NCBI GenBank assembly: GCA_903813345.2
Contig: CAIIXF020000009.1
Location: forward strand, 8,798,030-8,862,029
Direction of reading: 5' to 3'
Source: Owenia fusiformis
Lineage: Eukaryota > Annelida > Polychaeta > Sabellida > Oweniidae
DNA: 64,000 nucleotides
Positions within the stretch are counted from its first letter, which is position 1, and each line of letters opens with the position of its first letter. Below, in pieces: positions 1 to 12,900 of this stretch. Below the pieces are notes generated by a model. The model was not told the origin of the DNA and searched no databases. It saw only the letters and a program-made list of their open reading frames with translations. The translations under genes were made by a program, and so were the position numbers.

Positions 1-145
1 ATCATGTCCAAAGGGTCTTGTCACAGTTAATCAGAAATTATTTAAACATAACATCCCCTTATAATTTCAGTAGTTGATAGAACAATAAACGGTAAAAGGC
101 CGAGTTGCGAAAATTTTTTGATATTGTATACTTTTGCTGTTGCAG

Positions 146-2124
146 CACTGAGAAACATTTCAAACACTACTGGTAAAGGGACCTACACTGATAAAGCACT
201 GAAAAAGGCTCGGTTGGTATTAGAGGGACTCGTAAACAATGACAATCACCAATATCATACAAAGTTGATTATACTAATTACCGATGGAGTGAATAACAAA
301 TATCCACTTTTGAGCAAAACTGTTACAAGTGCAGCGGAGCAAACTAAATATTCAAAGTTTACAATTAATCAAGGTACTTTATAAAAACATGTACGATATG
401 TATGTATTATACCTTTTATTTTACAACTATCCACGACTCGGTTATACCGTGAACTACAAGCACTGTGTATTTCTTTATTTTGACTGCTTATTTACTTCAT
501 TTTAGCCATCATTGTTTGTTTACTCAATTTGATAAGTCAGTTGACAACTGATATATAATTCTAAAATTGATATTCATACTTTAGCTTGGAGGAAATGAAA
601 AAATGCCATGAGACTATTTGGTGATTTTGAAGTGATGTCTGCATTTCACAATCAACTTCTGTAGTATTTTGAAACCAACTTATATTTTTCCTCATTGATC
701 TTTTATGTTTCCCAAAATATTTCTTTCAAAATCAGGAAACTAGAGTGACAAACAGGGAAATTTTGTAGGGAATATCAGTCACAAAAAATAACGAAACAAC
801 TTACACTTCCCTCGGGTGTAGCTTGTATTCGCGAGTGCGACTGTCGGCTGTCGGCTACTGGATTAACCTGATATTTTATGGGGAACTCATTTAAGTATGT
901 ATATGTTATGTTATGTTATGTTGTTTTATTTACCATCTACAAGATGAGTACATATACATAAATATGTTACAAAAATAAATATAGGAAAAATACTACAAGT
1001 TATATGTATGTTAGATGAGCAAAATAGTACCCGCCACTATTCAATTCAAGCTTAGTAATTATGCCATCACCATAAGCGATGACATATTGTTATAGTCTCT
1101 AACATTTTTGTTGATGGTGTTCGGCGGGTGGTGGTCGGTTTCTGTAACAAATAACAGGGAGTGACATTAGAACTGGGACAATAACGCTTCTGTGGAGGCC
1201 CTGTACTTGTTTGTTTACATTATTATGAAATAAAGAAAACACAACTTAAAAAACATTTTGTATTGCTATTTTTACAGCTAAACTACTTGCACCAGATATA
1301 GATTTGATGATAATAGGATTACCTAACACTAGGAGTTTGAAAAAGAATGACACAATGGCCCAAGCAAAGTTTAATGCAAGTAGAGCTGAATGGAACGGCG
1401 CGGTAAGTCCTGAACTAATTATTTTGCAAAAAATGATTTTTTTTGTTATCCTATCAAAATATCAATGTTATGACAAAATTCGTTTTGGATTCGTATGTAG
1501 AATTTCAAAAGAAAACAAAAAAGGTATCTAATTTTAATTAATCTTAATTTGAGTGATGTAAAGACTCATTGTTTCCTTCCATTATTTTGAAAAATAAAAT
1601 TTTTCATTATTAAAATAATTCATTATACATCATATCATTTTCTGCATTTTTGGAATACGCCCAACAGTTTCAAATATGGCATCAAAGTTATATTAAGGCT
1701 CATGTTTTCAAATTATCCCCTGCCGTTTGGAGAAGTACTCGAAGGCAACTACATTTACAAACTGAAACACTGTTTTTAGGGAGAGCTCACATCTCAAATT
1801 TTTTGTGAAATCACACAAAAACCATATTACTTCAAGTCGCAATCTGAGAGCACATACCAAACATAAGGAGATGCACTGGCGGATCCAAGGGACCCGACCG
1901 CCCCCCGCCCCTTGGATAGATTCAGAAAAAAATTGTAGGGCCTTGATAAAAGGACCTTATTTTAATTTTAGGTAAAAATATCAAACAATTGGCCTCAAAG
2001 CTTAAGGCCCATTTTTTAGTTTTAGGGTCCCAAAATTAGTTTCTCATAAGCTTCTGGATCCACAACTGAAATATCCAAAACAATAGTCTAACGTGTGAAG
2101 AACTAATGTCTAATACCCCCCCCC

Positions 2125-2167
<43 letters not shown>

Positions 2168-2580
2168 ATCCCCTCTGCAATGTTTCAGGAATTATCAAAG
2201 ACCACAAGAATAATGGGGCAGATATCTAGCATTTTTGCAAGATAAAACATTCAGTTTCAATCTATTCATGAACATGCTTTGTGTAGTTGAATCGTAAAAT
2301 AATGAATAGCCCATTCGTTCATTAGCATAAAACGAATCCAAAGTGTTCTTCATCGTTACAAATACCTCAACTTGATTCAATATTTCTTCATTAAAGTATT
2401 ATATCAATGATATGTGATATATAATGTGGATTTAAATGTGTGTTCCAGATCGTAGCAAGGTATGGGGAAGGGACAAATAAGTTGAAGACCAATTTGTTCC
2501 CTTTGGAAAACATGGCGGGGATGAAGGATAGATTTGCTGAAATCCTGGATTCAGTGTGCCACAGCGGCAATACAGTCTAA
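146..2580 (+). CDS. Gene A: secreted double-vWA protein, 3' half only
   Basis: This is the 3' part of a spliced gene whose 5' end lies left of the window. I place three coding exons at 146-373, 1278-1402 and 2449-2580 (stop TAA at 2578-2580). They align exon for exon with exons 6-8 of genes B, C and D. The first encodes the middle of the second vWA domain, with the GTYTDKAL threonine of the metal site and the LIILITDGV strand with its Asp. The second encodes the DLMIIGLPN strand. The third encodes the last helices, ending DSVCHSGNTV. The introns begin gtactt and gtaagt and end in cag. An AATAAA lies at 2605-2610, 25 nt past the stop. The C-terminus is closest to gene C (CSSGNTV). By family the product is an extracellular adhesion or matrix protein. 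That role is inferred from the family. Confidence 0.8.
374..1277 (+). other. Gene A intron with a foldback-type repeat
   Basis: This intron lies between the first and second visible exons of gene A. It contains a stretch from about 818 to 1045 that recurs at about 48788-48945 inside an intron of gene D. The shared pieces include a gcttgtattcgc start, a ctgtcggctactg motif, and a later block around tagtacc(c/t)gccactatt. A short TATGT/TATGTT microsatellite run sits at about 898-930. I see nothing else. Confidence 0.5.
2110..2166. repeat. Poly-C followed by (CA)n microsatellite
   Basis: A run of about 13 C is followed directly by about 25 CA dinucleotides. It lies inside the last intron of gene A. 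It is a simple sequence repeat with no visible function and is likely polymorphic in length. Confidence 0.95.
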
Positions 2581-3530
2581 TAGCTTAATTGAATTTTGTG
2601 AGATAATAAAATAGAAAGCTTAGCCAAAAACTGTTTTTAAAGATTTTTAAAGCTGTTTTTAAGACGGATATATTTCATGGATTAATACATCTATCAAAAT
2701 AAACATCATATCACATGTATAGTCGTTTTACAGAACCTATGAACTTTAAGTGCTTGGGGTCAATGGAGGCAGCTTTAGAACTATTTTTATATATTACATA
2801 TTTTTCTTTTTTATTCTTTCTATCAGATACAATATTCGATTGATTCTTTGTTATTTCATATCTGTATTTTGATTTCTATTGAACAAAGCTATCTGGCTAT
2901 TTCATTCTAGAAAAACAAGTAGTTTGCACAGGATCTTTTATTATTAAATCATCCTATTTTCAAGGATGTTGTGGTTTTATTTCCTGTTATTAAAATATAA
3001 TTCTAATTATTATCAATTTGTTTTAATGTAAGACTTTTAATTAACGAACCTTTAATAATGCATTATGATGCAGATAATAGTATAGCAGAACCAAGGTCAA
3101 GATAACATGACTTGATTCAGTTTGATTAATGGGTGAATCTCAAGAGATATCGAATTCTTTGTGGAAATTTTGATCCACAAATGCACACTTTCTAAGTCCT
3201 GTCTGTTTTAAATACGTAGCTTTTGAAAAAGAAACTGCTTTTTGTAACTTCCTGTGTTTTCTTAGTGTAAATCTTCGGATATTGCAATTTTTGCCATAAA
3301 TTCTTAATTAATTCTTCTTACTTATTATATATCAATGGTGTTCATTATTAGAAAAGGAGGTAAAGTATTTCCATTTCCATCTATGAATTTGCATATACAT
3401 ATATTTACATATAATCTCACGTGTTATCACTTAGTAGTGCAATTGTTTTTCAATGATTCAAACAAGTAAAATCCGTTATGGTGTATGGCGTGATTTTATG
3501 ATAAATACCCATGCGTAATATATGTTATTC
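2581..3530 (+). other. Gene A 3'UTR and A-B intergenic space
   Basis: The region holds the short 3'UTR of gene A with an AATAAA at 2605-2610, then AT-rich sequence with no open frame of note and no repeat I can define. The next supported signal is the possible promoter and 5' exon of gene B. Confidence 0.4.
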
Positions 3531-3618
3531 ACGTAATATATAAATGCATCATTTAACTATTTCAAGTTACAATTTCAACAGCGTTGAATTTACTTGAGTT
3601 GGACCGAGACATAAAATG
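3531..3618 (+). promoter_or_regulatory. Possible TATA box and 5' untranslated exon of gene B
   Basis: A TATA-like string (aatatataaatg) lies at 3535-3546. A good splice donor, ataaaatg|gtaagc, lies at 3618/3619. The coding start exon of gene B is preceded by an acceptor (ctttcag, ending 3941), so an upstream non-coding exon must exist, and this is the nearest plausible one. The start point is not determined from sequence. Confidence is low because I found no matching string upstream of C or D. Confidence 0.3.
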
Positions 3619-3941
3619 GTAAGCATATTTGATCATAAACGTCGTCTGGTACTTTTATCGAAATGCTTTATACTGTCCTTTATTGCTATGATAAATATAT
3701 TATTTTTTGAAAACTTTATATCTACGTTAAATTGCATACTTTCTAATATGTACATTTTATAGTTGTCACTCTAGAAAAATAAATAAATATATGCACACGT
3801 GTCAAATAAGAAGACTAGAAAACATTATAGTGCACAGCAAGAAAACATCTAAGAGTACACCACTCATTAAGAAAACAAAACCCAACTATCCCAAACCCTA
3901 ATCTAATATGAAAAGCAACCCTGGGAATATAACACTTTCAG

Positions 3942-3950
3942 AAACAAAAC
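3942..3950 (+). other. Nine-nucleotide 5'UTR segment of gene B
   Basis: The splice acceptor ctttcag is followed by AAACAAAAC and then ATG. Gene C has the same nine bases (20762-20770) and gene D has nine bases of different sequence (52268-52276). This supports the chosen start codons and a conserved 5'UTR intron. Confidence 0.6.
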
Positions 3951-6900
3951 ATGCTGTTTGGGTTGTTTACTTTTGCTATATTGGCGCCTGTTATAACCAT
4001 AGGACAACAACAGGGTAAGTTAAAAATATTTGTTTCTTGTCATCAATGCAAATCATGAATCCATAATTCAAATATTTACACGAGTCCATGCCATACTTAC
4101 TGTTGTAAAGTTTCAGCAAAAGAGTCAGTTAAATATTCAATTTTGGCATTGCAATGGTGATTTTGTCTTGCTCAGATCATGTTTTGAGATTTACAGCAAA
4201 ACATCCGATTTACTATTTGAAGGCCCAAGATAAAGTGTAAACTACTTTGGCGCATGTTGTAGTTTTACCAAATTGGATTACATACCCTTACTTGATCTTT
4301 CCAATAGGGTAGAGAAAATATTTGTGTTTTTACACCTTATAGTATTGTATTTGATGAAAAAACAATTTTTGCTGCTAAAATGGCGGGAAATTCAAATTTC
4401 GAAAATTAAATTACGAATGAGTTTTTAAAGTCAGCTTTTTGGGAAAACTTCAAATACAACTTTTTAAGTCGAGATAAAATTTATTTAGATGGTTAAATAA
4501 TATTTTAAAAATTTGACCGGGGCCTTTAAGTGAAAGGAAAGGAGAAATATGGAAATGTTTTATCGTATTTTACTTATGTTGCTCCACTAATTAAAAATAA
4601 TAATAAAGCAATAACATTTTTTTTATTAAATAACAAATCTTGACTTCAGAAAAATTGTGTGGAGATGTTGTGTTTGTACTTCAAACATCATGTAACCTAG
4701 ACGACATTATTATACGAGTTGTTAAATCATTTATGACTGGTGTAGCTGACAGGATGTCCGTTCATAAAGATGTAACCATGGATCTCATAACATATGACGA
4801 TGTAAGATGACAAACGTGTTTGTACCTTTGTGAAACTATTACTGTTTTTAAGATGATTTTTTAACGTTTTAAAATATAGTGGAAGTGAGTATTGGTAAAT
4901 ATATTTATTTCAATCGTATCAAAATACAAACATTGTAGAGAGCTACAGAAATAATTACAAAAAGATCTCCCGTGCTGTTCAAAAGATCTCTGGTAAAAGG
5001 AATTCAAAGAGGAAATAATTGTCCAAACAATATGAAGGCAAAGACCGCTGATGCTCTTAAACTAGTCGACAGATCTGACAAGAGGTAAAACATTACTTAT
5101 GTCATTGATCAATTATAATTTTCCTAATAGCTAACTACGCTGGTCAAAATACCAATTAAACTGATCAAAAATATGTAAGATATAATAGATTTGACAAGAT
5201 GTTTGTAATTGTCAGGACTCTTGATTTTATCTATGGGCCCAATAAACATGGCTTCATGGGAAATTTAGACTTTATAACTAAATGATTGGTATCGATATGG
5301 TTAACTTTTTGAACACACGTTTCTCTTACACCAGCCATCAAAAAATTCTATTAAAAAATCTAAAAATTTAACACATCGTCAATTTTATGGCCATTTTTTA
5401 ATGGTAACAATATAATTTGAAAAATATACGTTTCCCTATATTGTTTTAGAAAACACATCAGATGCGTCTTTTGTTCTTGGCATCATATGTTCGGAATGAA
5501 ATGAAACATCTTTCCGAACCTCATTTGAGCAAAACGACATAAACTCAACGTGTTTAGGTCTATGTCTATGTCTATGTCAATAATCTGCAAAAGGCTAATA
5601 AGCCCATATAAAGCAGATATATAATTTAACAGTGATAGAATTTGAATAGAATATAATTTAAAACCTTAACATTTAAAAATAGATCTATGGTTTACAACTC
5701 ATTTTACCTGGGGAGACTGTCAGGCTACCGCGTTGACATCACCCCCTTTTACCAGTAGTGCAGGCTTGTTGCTGTGCACTGGGGACCCTTTACATTAAAA
5801 CATAGATCTATATTAAAAACACACCTATTTAATTGCAGTTATTGACATAGGCATAGTATGATGATTTAAAACTACTTAGACTGTCACAGTCTAAGATGTC
5901 ACCAGGTAGAGTGTTCCATTTAGCTATTGTCCTAGGGAAATAGCTAAATTTGTATGCATCCGTTCTAGCTGATGGTTGTATGAACTTAGAAGGATGATAC
6001 AACCTAGTGTTGGTATTGATCTGTTGGCGGAAGTATGGAGGCACGTCGATGGCTGCTAGGTTCTGCTTTCCTTTGTAGAAAAGGAAAACTCTAGCAGCCT
6101 CTCGACGCTCCTTCAGTGGCTCCCACTGTAGGTCTTGAAGAGCTTTGGTGACGCAGCCTGGTTCCCTTGAGTGACATTTGGTTACAAACCTGGCTGCTCT
6201 TCTCTGTACCTGTTCCAACATATCAATATCTTTTTGTCGGTATGGATCCCATGCCGAGCTGGCATACTCTAAATTAGGCCGGACTAGTGACTTATACGCC
6301 TGAGCCTTCACTTTTTCAGGGCATTGATGGAGGTTGCGCCTGAGAAATCCAAGCACCTTATTGGCTTTGGATACAATAGTTTGAATATGTGTAGTCCAGC
6401 GTAAGTTATTTGTGATGTCAATTCCTAGGTATGGGATGTGTGTTACCGACTTAAGGTTTTCCCCTAGCATGGTGTAATTGTGCATGATAGGGGATTTACC
6501 TTTGTGAATATTTAGCACATAGCATTTTGATGGATGGAATTTCATTTGCCATGTTGATGCCCAGGAGACCAGTTTATCAAGATTCTCCTGTAGTGTTAAT
6601 GCATCTTGCTTGCTTTCGACTGTCATGAATAAAAGGCTGTCGTCGGCAAAAAGCTTAAGACTGGCTGAGGATGATAGGTTATTGCCCATATCATTGATAT
6701 AAACAAGGAAACAGAGTGGTCCAAGAACTGTTCCTTGAGGAACTCCTGATTTTACTGGAGTTTTTGAACTTGATTCACCATCGAGCACTACCTGTTGTGA
6801 TCTTCCGACAAGCCAGGATCTGAACCAGTTCAAGTTATTATTGCGAATTCCATAATAGTCGAGTTTGAGCAAGAGGCGTTCGTGAGCCACCGTGTCAAAC

Positions 6901-9900
6901 GCTTTGGAAAAGTCTAATACCAACATGTCTGTTTGTTTATTGTTGTCGAGGGCCCGAGCTATATTTTCTATTGTATTGACAAGTTGTGTTTCACATGAGT
7001 GCTTTGACCTGAATCCATGTTGGAATTTTACTAGAATTTCATAGAGGTCAAAGTGGGCCATAACATGATGGAATATAATATGTTCCATTATTTTACATGG
7101 AACTGACGTCAGAGATACAGGCCTGTAATTCACAGCCTCATCTCTTCGTCCCTTTTTGTAGATAGCAGTAACATTGGCATGTTTCCAGTCCAAAGGCACT
7201 AAGCCTTCATCGATAGACTGTTGAAAAATTATTTGAAGGAATGGTGATATGCTGTCACTGCATTCCTTCAGGACCCTAGTCGGAATAAGATCGGGTCCAG
7301 TGGCTTTTGATGGATTTAGGCCAGTTAGCAATTTGTGAATTCCTTTTGTCGAAATTTTGATATTTGGCATTTCAGGAATTTGACTAGGTACCATTGTCGG
7401 TAGAGTGGCATCCTCATCTGTGAATACAGAATTGTATTGGTCATTGAGGATGTTTGCTTTCTGGGAGGCGTCTGTTATTTCGTCGCCATCTTTGTTACGC
7501 AGCACGCTGATACCTGATGCATCTTTGCGTTTAGACTTTATGTAGCTCCAGAAGCGTTTGGTAATGCCTTTGTGCTGAACATTCTCATTTATGATTTCGC
7601 TTTCATCAATGTCAAGCAGATCGTTGATGTAGCGCTGATGTTCTTTACGAATTTCACTATGGATTAATTTCCGTAGTGATTTGTATTTATGCCAATGATG
7701 AGGTTCATTTGAACGTTTGGCAACATTATATCGTCTTTGTTTCTGTCGGATCATTCTCAGTATCCTGGTGGTAATCCAGGGTACTTTGAATTTCCCACTT
7801 AGAGTTTTACTTGGAATATGCTCATTGATTGACGATATTAATGTAGATTTGAAGGAGGACCAGTTGTCTTCAACTGATCTACTTTCACAGTTCTCTTTGA
7901 ATTCGCTGAACTTAGATCGTAGAGTCTCTTTAAGTCCAGTCCATTCTGCCTGTTTGTATATGTGGACCTTACGAGGCTTCTTTTTCTGAATTTTCATTTT
8001 TAGGTTTATATCACATAGGACTGCCTCATGATCACTCATGCCCGGAACCACCGAGATTCTTTCTGCGAGGTTTGGGCATGTAGTGAATACTAAGTCAAGG
8101 ATGTTATTTTGTCTAGTTGGTTCCTTGACTAGTTGGGTTAGGCCATGATCATCAGTTATTGTAATCATCTTCTCATTAAGATCATTAGAATATTGAGAAT
8201 TAGGCCTTATAGTTCCATTCTCCCAATCGATGTCTGGTAAGTTGAAGTCACCACATAGGAAGATGTTTTTCATATGTGTATTACCATTAGCATAAAGTTT
8301 ATCGAGGGATGTTTGGAGCGAGTCCAAAGCACCAGTATCGTTGTTTGGTTGACGATAGAAGGATCCAAACAGTATGTCCCCATTTGATAGAGATGCTTTG
8401 GACCATATGATTTCGCAATCAGCTGTCGCTTCATATTCGACTGATATGAAGTCACTTTTGACTGCGATTAGGACACCGCCAGCACCTTTCTTTCGGTCTT
8501 TCCTGTATGGAGGTGGGCTAAGGTAGTCTTGACCGAATATCCATTTGCTGTCGATGGTGTTGTCCAGGTGAGTCTCACAGCCTATGATGACATCTGGCTT
8601 GTGAGTTTCAATTAGTTGTTGAAGGTGTAGTTGCTTCTCATGACTAATTAGACTGCGGAAGTTGATAGACATGAGGCGAACCTGGTTTCGCCTCTTTCGT
8701 GCAGTCGGCCTCGGTGGTTCTGATTCGGTAGAATCAGATGATGATGACGAATTGTCAAGATCAGAGAGAGCGCTGAAGGATTTGTTACCGAGGAATGAGA
8801 AAGAGTGGAGTCATTGAAGAAGCTGTTGGAAAAATTAGGTAGGGCACATCCAGGACAGATCCAAGTGAAACTGCCCGCTTCAAGAAAAACATTGTACTCA
8901 GCAGGGGAAACATTGCCACATTTGATGTGTACCCATGTACCGCATTCATCGCATTCAAGGGCGCGATGATTCTTGGCAACTGCTTTGTGGCACATACCGC
9001 AGGGAAATTTAACAGGACCTGGGTTTGGGTGGATGTCACCACTAAGAATAAGACATAGGAAGAGCAGTGGTGTGGAAGATTTCTTGTGAAGGATTCCACG
9101 AGAGCCAACAATCTTATGGAAACGTCGCAGTTGCATCAACTGTGTGTATGACTCTGTTGAAGGTAAGTGGTTTCCATGATCACAGAAAAATGACTGGACT
9201 GCGAAAACAAAGCAGAGAAGGAGCAATCCATATCCTTGGAAACCCATGACGAAGAGGTAGGTAAAACCCGTTAGCTGAAAATAAGAAAATTCGCGCAAAA
9301 ATATGAAAAATACCGCGAAAACCGAAGTTTGAAAAATACGAAAATTAAAACTGATTTATCCCCAAAAGGGGGTCCTGCTATAATTTAAATGTCGTTGATT
9401 ATTAGACCAGGTCTCTCAATATTAAAATTGTACAAAGGAAATTTAGGTTGATTTTAAAAAAGTTGTTAATGTAATAAAAGGTTTATCTTAAGTTTTATCT
9501 ATTTTTGGAGGTTTTGTTTTTAATTTTTTGAAAACTTTTTCTAAAATCAACCAACATTTCCTTTGTATAACTATAATATTGAGATTTCTGAGAAAATTTT
9601 GTATATGCTATGTTCCAACAAGGTTCGGAAAGACATTTTATTCCATTCTCAAGAATTGGTAGAAAAGAACCCAAAAAGTGTTAACAAAAACAGTTATGTG
9701 AAATATATAACTAATTTTCGCATTAAAATGTTGTCAATCAGCCAACATTACATAAAGGACCGTGTTTTTTGTTAAAGAATGTTTTCAATAATTGGTTTAA
9801 GAGAAAAACATTGTTTAGTACCATATCGATACCTATCCTTAAGTGAAGAGTCATAGTTATGGTACCGGATTGGGATAATGGTACTTGAATAATAGGAGAT

Positions 9901-12900
9901 GGGGCATTAGCCTTAGGCACCGTTTCCTTTCACGCTTTCGCCTAGTTTGGGCTTTTTTCCCTCATGACTCGTGCACTATGGGATTTTTTCTTTTTCTTGC
10001 TGTGTTCTGTTACAATTTTTGGTCTATGCATATGGACTTTAGAACAAATGGCAAACGTATAGAGGTAATGTTCGCAAAGATTAAAGCATGGTATTTCATC
10101 AAGAAATATTACGAATTTTGCAGAATTCATCTCAGACAAAATCAATTTCTGCATAAATTTTCGTTGAAAACCATATACAATACGACGTTACTGCAAACCG
10201 CGCATATGTCCTCCAGTCCGAACGTTTTTTTTCAAGCCTTCTAATAAACAGTTATGCACACGTCGCATAAAAATGCAACACACAAATAAATCGTAAAAGC
10301 ACAAAACCAGTGATGACTGCATCTTTTTCATTTATATATATCGTAAAGCCTAAGTTTTCCTCTTTGTCTGGTGCTTGTCATGGCAAAGAAGCGGGACAGT
10401 GATAACTGCATTGATTTCATTCAACCAATCACGAAGCTACATTTCTCCTATTTTCAAAGATCTGTAATTTATTTATTTACATGGTCTCATGGTTGGCTGA
10501 ATAGTTAGTCCTTCTGCATAATGGGTTAAATTCAGCTATGGACCAAGTTTTAGACATTCCAAATAACAGCATCCCTTCACATGGCCACCATTTCTTTCCA
10601 CACGAAGACTGGCTCATCTCTCCGCGTCATGCAGAGTTCATTGGGTCACCTGTGGGTTTTGGGTGAAGTACAACAGTCTGTTGATGATTCAGCTCAGGAG
10701 ATCTTCCAATAGCACCCTTTGGTTAAAAGGAATGATTGTTCAGCCAACAATGACCCCATGTAAACAAAACACATATCATTGAAAAGAAGAAGAACGTGAT
10801 ACAGTGAATGAATTTGATGCAGTCATCACTGGTTTTGTGGTGGTTTTGTTGCGTTTTATTTGATATGCAATGTTTATATTGGATAGTCTTAATGAAATAT
10901 TCATTAATTTTTTTCTAAAATATAGTTAGACATCATTTATTTTATTTACAGGGCTAAAATTGTAGTTGTACTGAGTGATGGAGTTTCGTTTGATACTAAA
11001 ACCAATATGGATGCAACATTAGCAGAGACAAAAGCAGAAATAAAAAGATTACAGAGTCAGGGTGTTACATTTGCAACATACAACCTATATGAATATATTA
11101 GAACGGCAAATGATGATAGAAGTCTTCAATTAGAATATAACCTTTACAAACCAATACTTCAGATGGATCACAATAATGATTTTAGGGACCAATTTGTTAA
11201 AGCTTTATTTGATTTAGACGGTTTTATTTGTGAAGATAAAGTCACTGATCCACCACCCACCGAAGCACCGATAGGCAAGTATTTGCACGTACATAGTAAA
11301 TCAAAACATCGTCGAAGTGTAAAGTATATTGTACTTTACACTTGTTAAATTTTGAACGACCAATTTAGAGTAAACTGTGTATTATTTTACCATTCATCAA
11401 ATTTGGATTGGATGGAAACTGTCTAAACAAAATTGTTTCACACTAATTTTGACGAAAATTCCGAAATATTCATTGCATATAACACTCATGCCGTGACTGG
11501 TTTTTATATACACATAACAATCCTTTGAAATAGAACTGTTTAACAGACAAAATCATCTTTTTACAGTGTGTGGTGTTCCTAAATTGGACGTTGTCTACGT
11601 CATCGATCGATCAAAATCAATTGCTGAAACAGATATAAACAAGGTTAAAGATTTCTTGGTAGAACTAAGCCGTAAGATTCTGCAAACCTCTCCAGAATCC
11701 TGGATAGGAGCGCTTTCTTACAACCACATTGTCCCTATTCCTGAAATGTTTCTTCAGGGCCCTGGCCTAAAGAGAGATGAGAACACTATAATAAAAGGTA
11801 ATAGTATATGATGACACCGATTTGCAGTTATTGCTTTGTAATTGCTTTGTAGCACTAAGCCCATTAACTTTTTAATAGTTTATTCCCTAAAAACACTGAT
11901 TTGTAGGACTAATGGATATCAGCTCTGCATTGTCAAGGCCATGAGCTTAAATAGTTATCGCATCAATACAACTCCTTTGCAGGACTAAAAGACATTGGTA
12001 CTAATACTGATTGGGGAACGTACACTCACAAAGCATTGAAGTATGCTCGAACTAACATAAACTACTTAAACAATAACAAAAACAGAAAAGATGCTATGAA
12101 TTTGATTATACTGATCACTGATGGAGTAACAAACGTGTTGCCATATTTGACTAAGAATCCTAAGAAGCAAGGGAAATTTTCCAAGCCATCAGTCATTGAA
12201 GGTACTCTATGTTACTTAAAATCACATATTTATTACCCCTCTGTACGTGATATGGTGAGTCCTTGGCTCGGGTACTTGTAAAAATAAACCTCTAAACTCT
12301 AAATGATACACCTACAAATTGAAAAGTATTGACGCATAAAACACCATATACATAAACTATCGAAGCCTAAATATCCTAAGAAACGAAGGAAAGATAATTA
12401 TTACAAGTAATTTTTATTATTGTTTGACATTTTTGTATTTATTTAAGCCGGTCATTTGAAACCTACAACTGATCTGATACTGATCGGATTGCCTAACAAA
12501 CCAGCTGAAAAGTTGTTGCAAGGTAGTCCAAAAGACAGAATATTAGGGCAAGCCAAGATAGATGCTGGAGAAAAAGAGTGGAAAGATATGGTAAATTAAG
12601 ATGCTACTACCATAAAATTGAAATAGTTTAAATGACTGTACGCATTCTGACTAATAGTTATACAAGTAAATACCTTAGTGATTTATGAATAAATATAAGT
12701 ACAACGTTTTTGTATGGGTTGTCCCAGAAGTAATGCACTATATGCTCCAACTTTATCAATAATTGATATTTTTTCCATGAAATTTTCAGTAAATGTTCCT
12801 TAGAGACATTTTGATTATTCTACAAATTTTCATGTTGACTGATAAAACTATATTGATGTTATAATAAAATCAAGTTGGTGTGTTTGGGTAGGGTGGGCAG

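Larger units (their letters stand above)
5560..9300 (-). mobile_element. LINE (CR1/jockey-type) with PHD-finger ORF, antisense in intron 3 of gene B
   Basis: This is a non-LTR retrotransposon read on the minus strand. It has an upstream frame (9298-8648) with a hydrophobic N-terminus, an NPGP motif and a PHD finger, then an endonuclease/reverse transcriptase frame (8672-5829). The 3' end is marked by about three GACATA units (complement, about 5562-5580), a short-repeat tail typical of CR1-like elements. The 5' limit is uncertain, between 9298 and the foldback at 9415. It interrupts gene B only within an intron and in the opposite orientation. Part of the linker between the two frames reads in the frame of the RT, so one frameshift near 8795 probably separates what was one reading frame. 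Confidence 0.9.

Noticed and set aside
7717-7989. Plus-strand frame over the LINE
   Set aside because: Antisense shadow of the endonuclease-RT frame.
9885-10244. 119-codon open frame in gene B intron 3
   Set aside because: Phe-rich translation of AT-rich DNA, with overlapping frames on the other strand and no family features.
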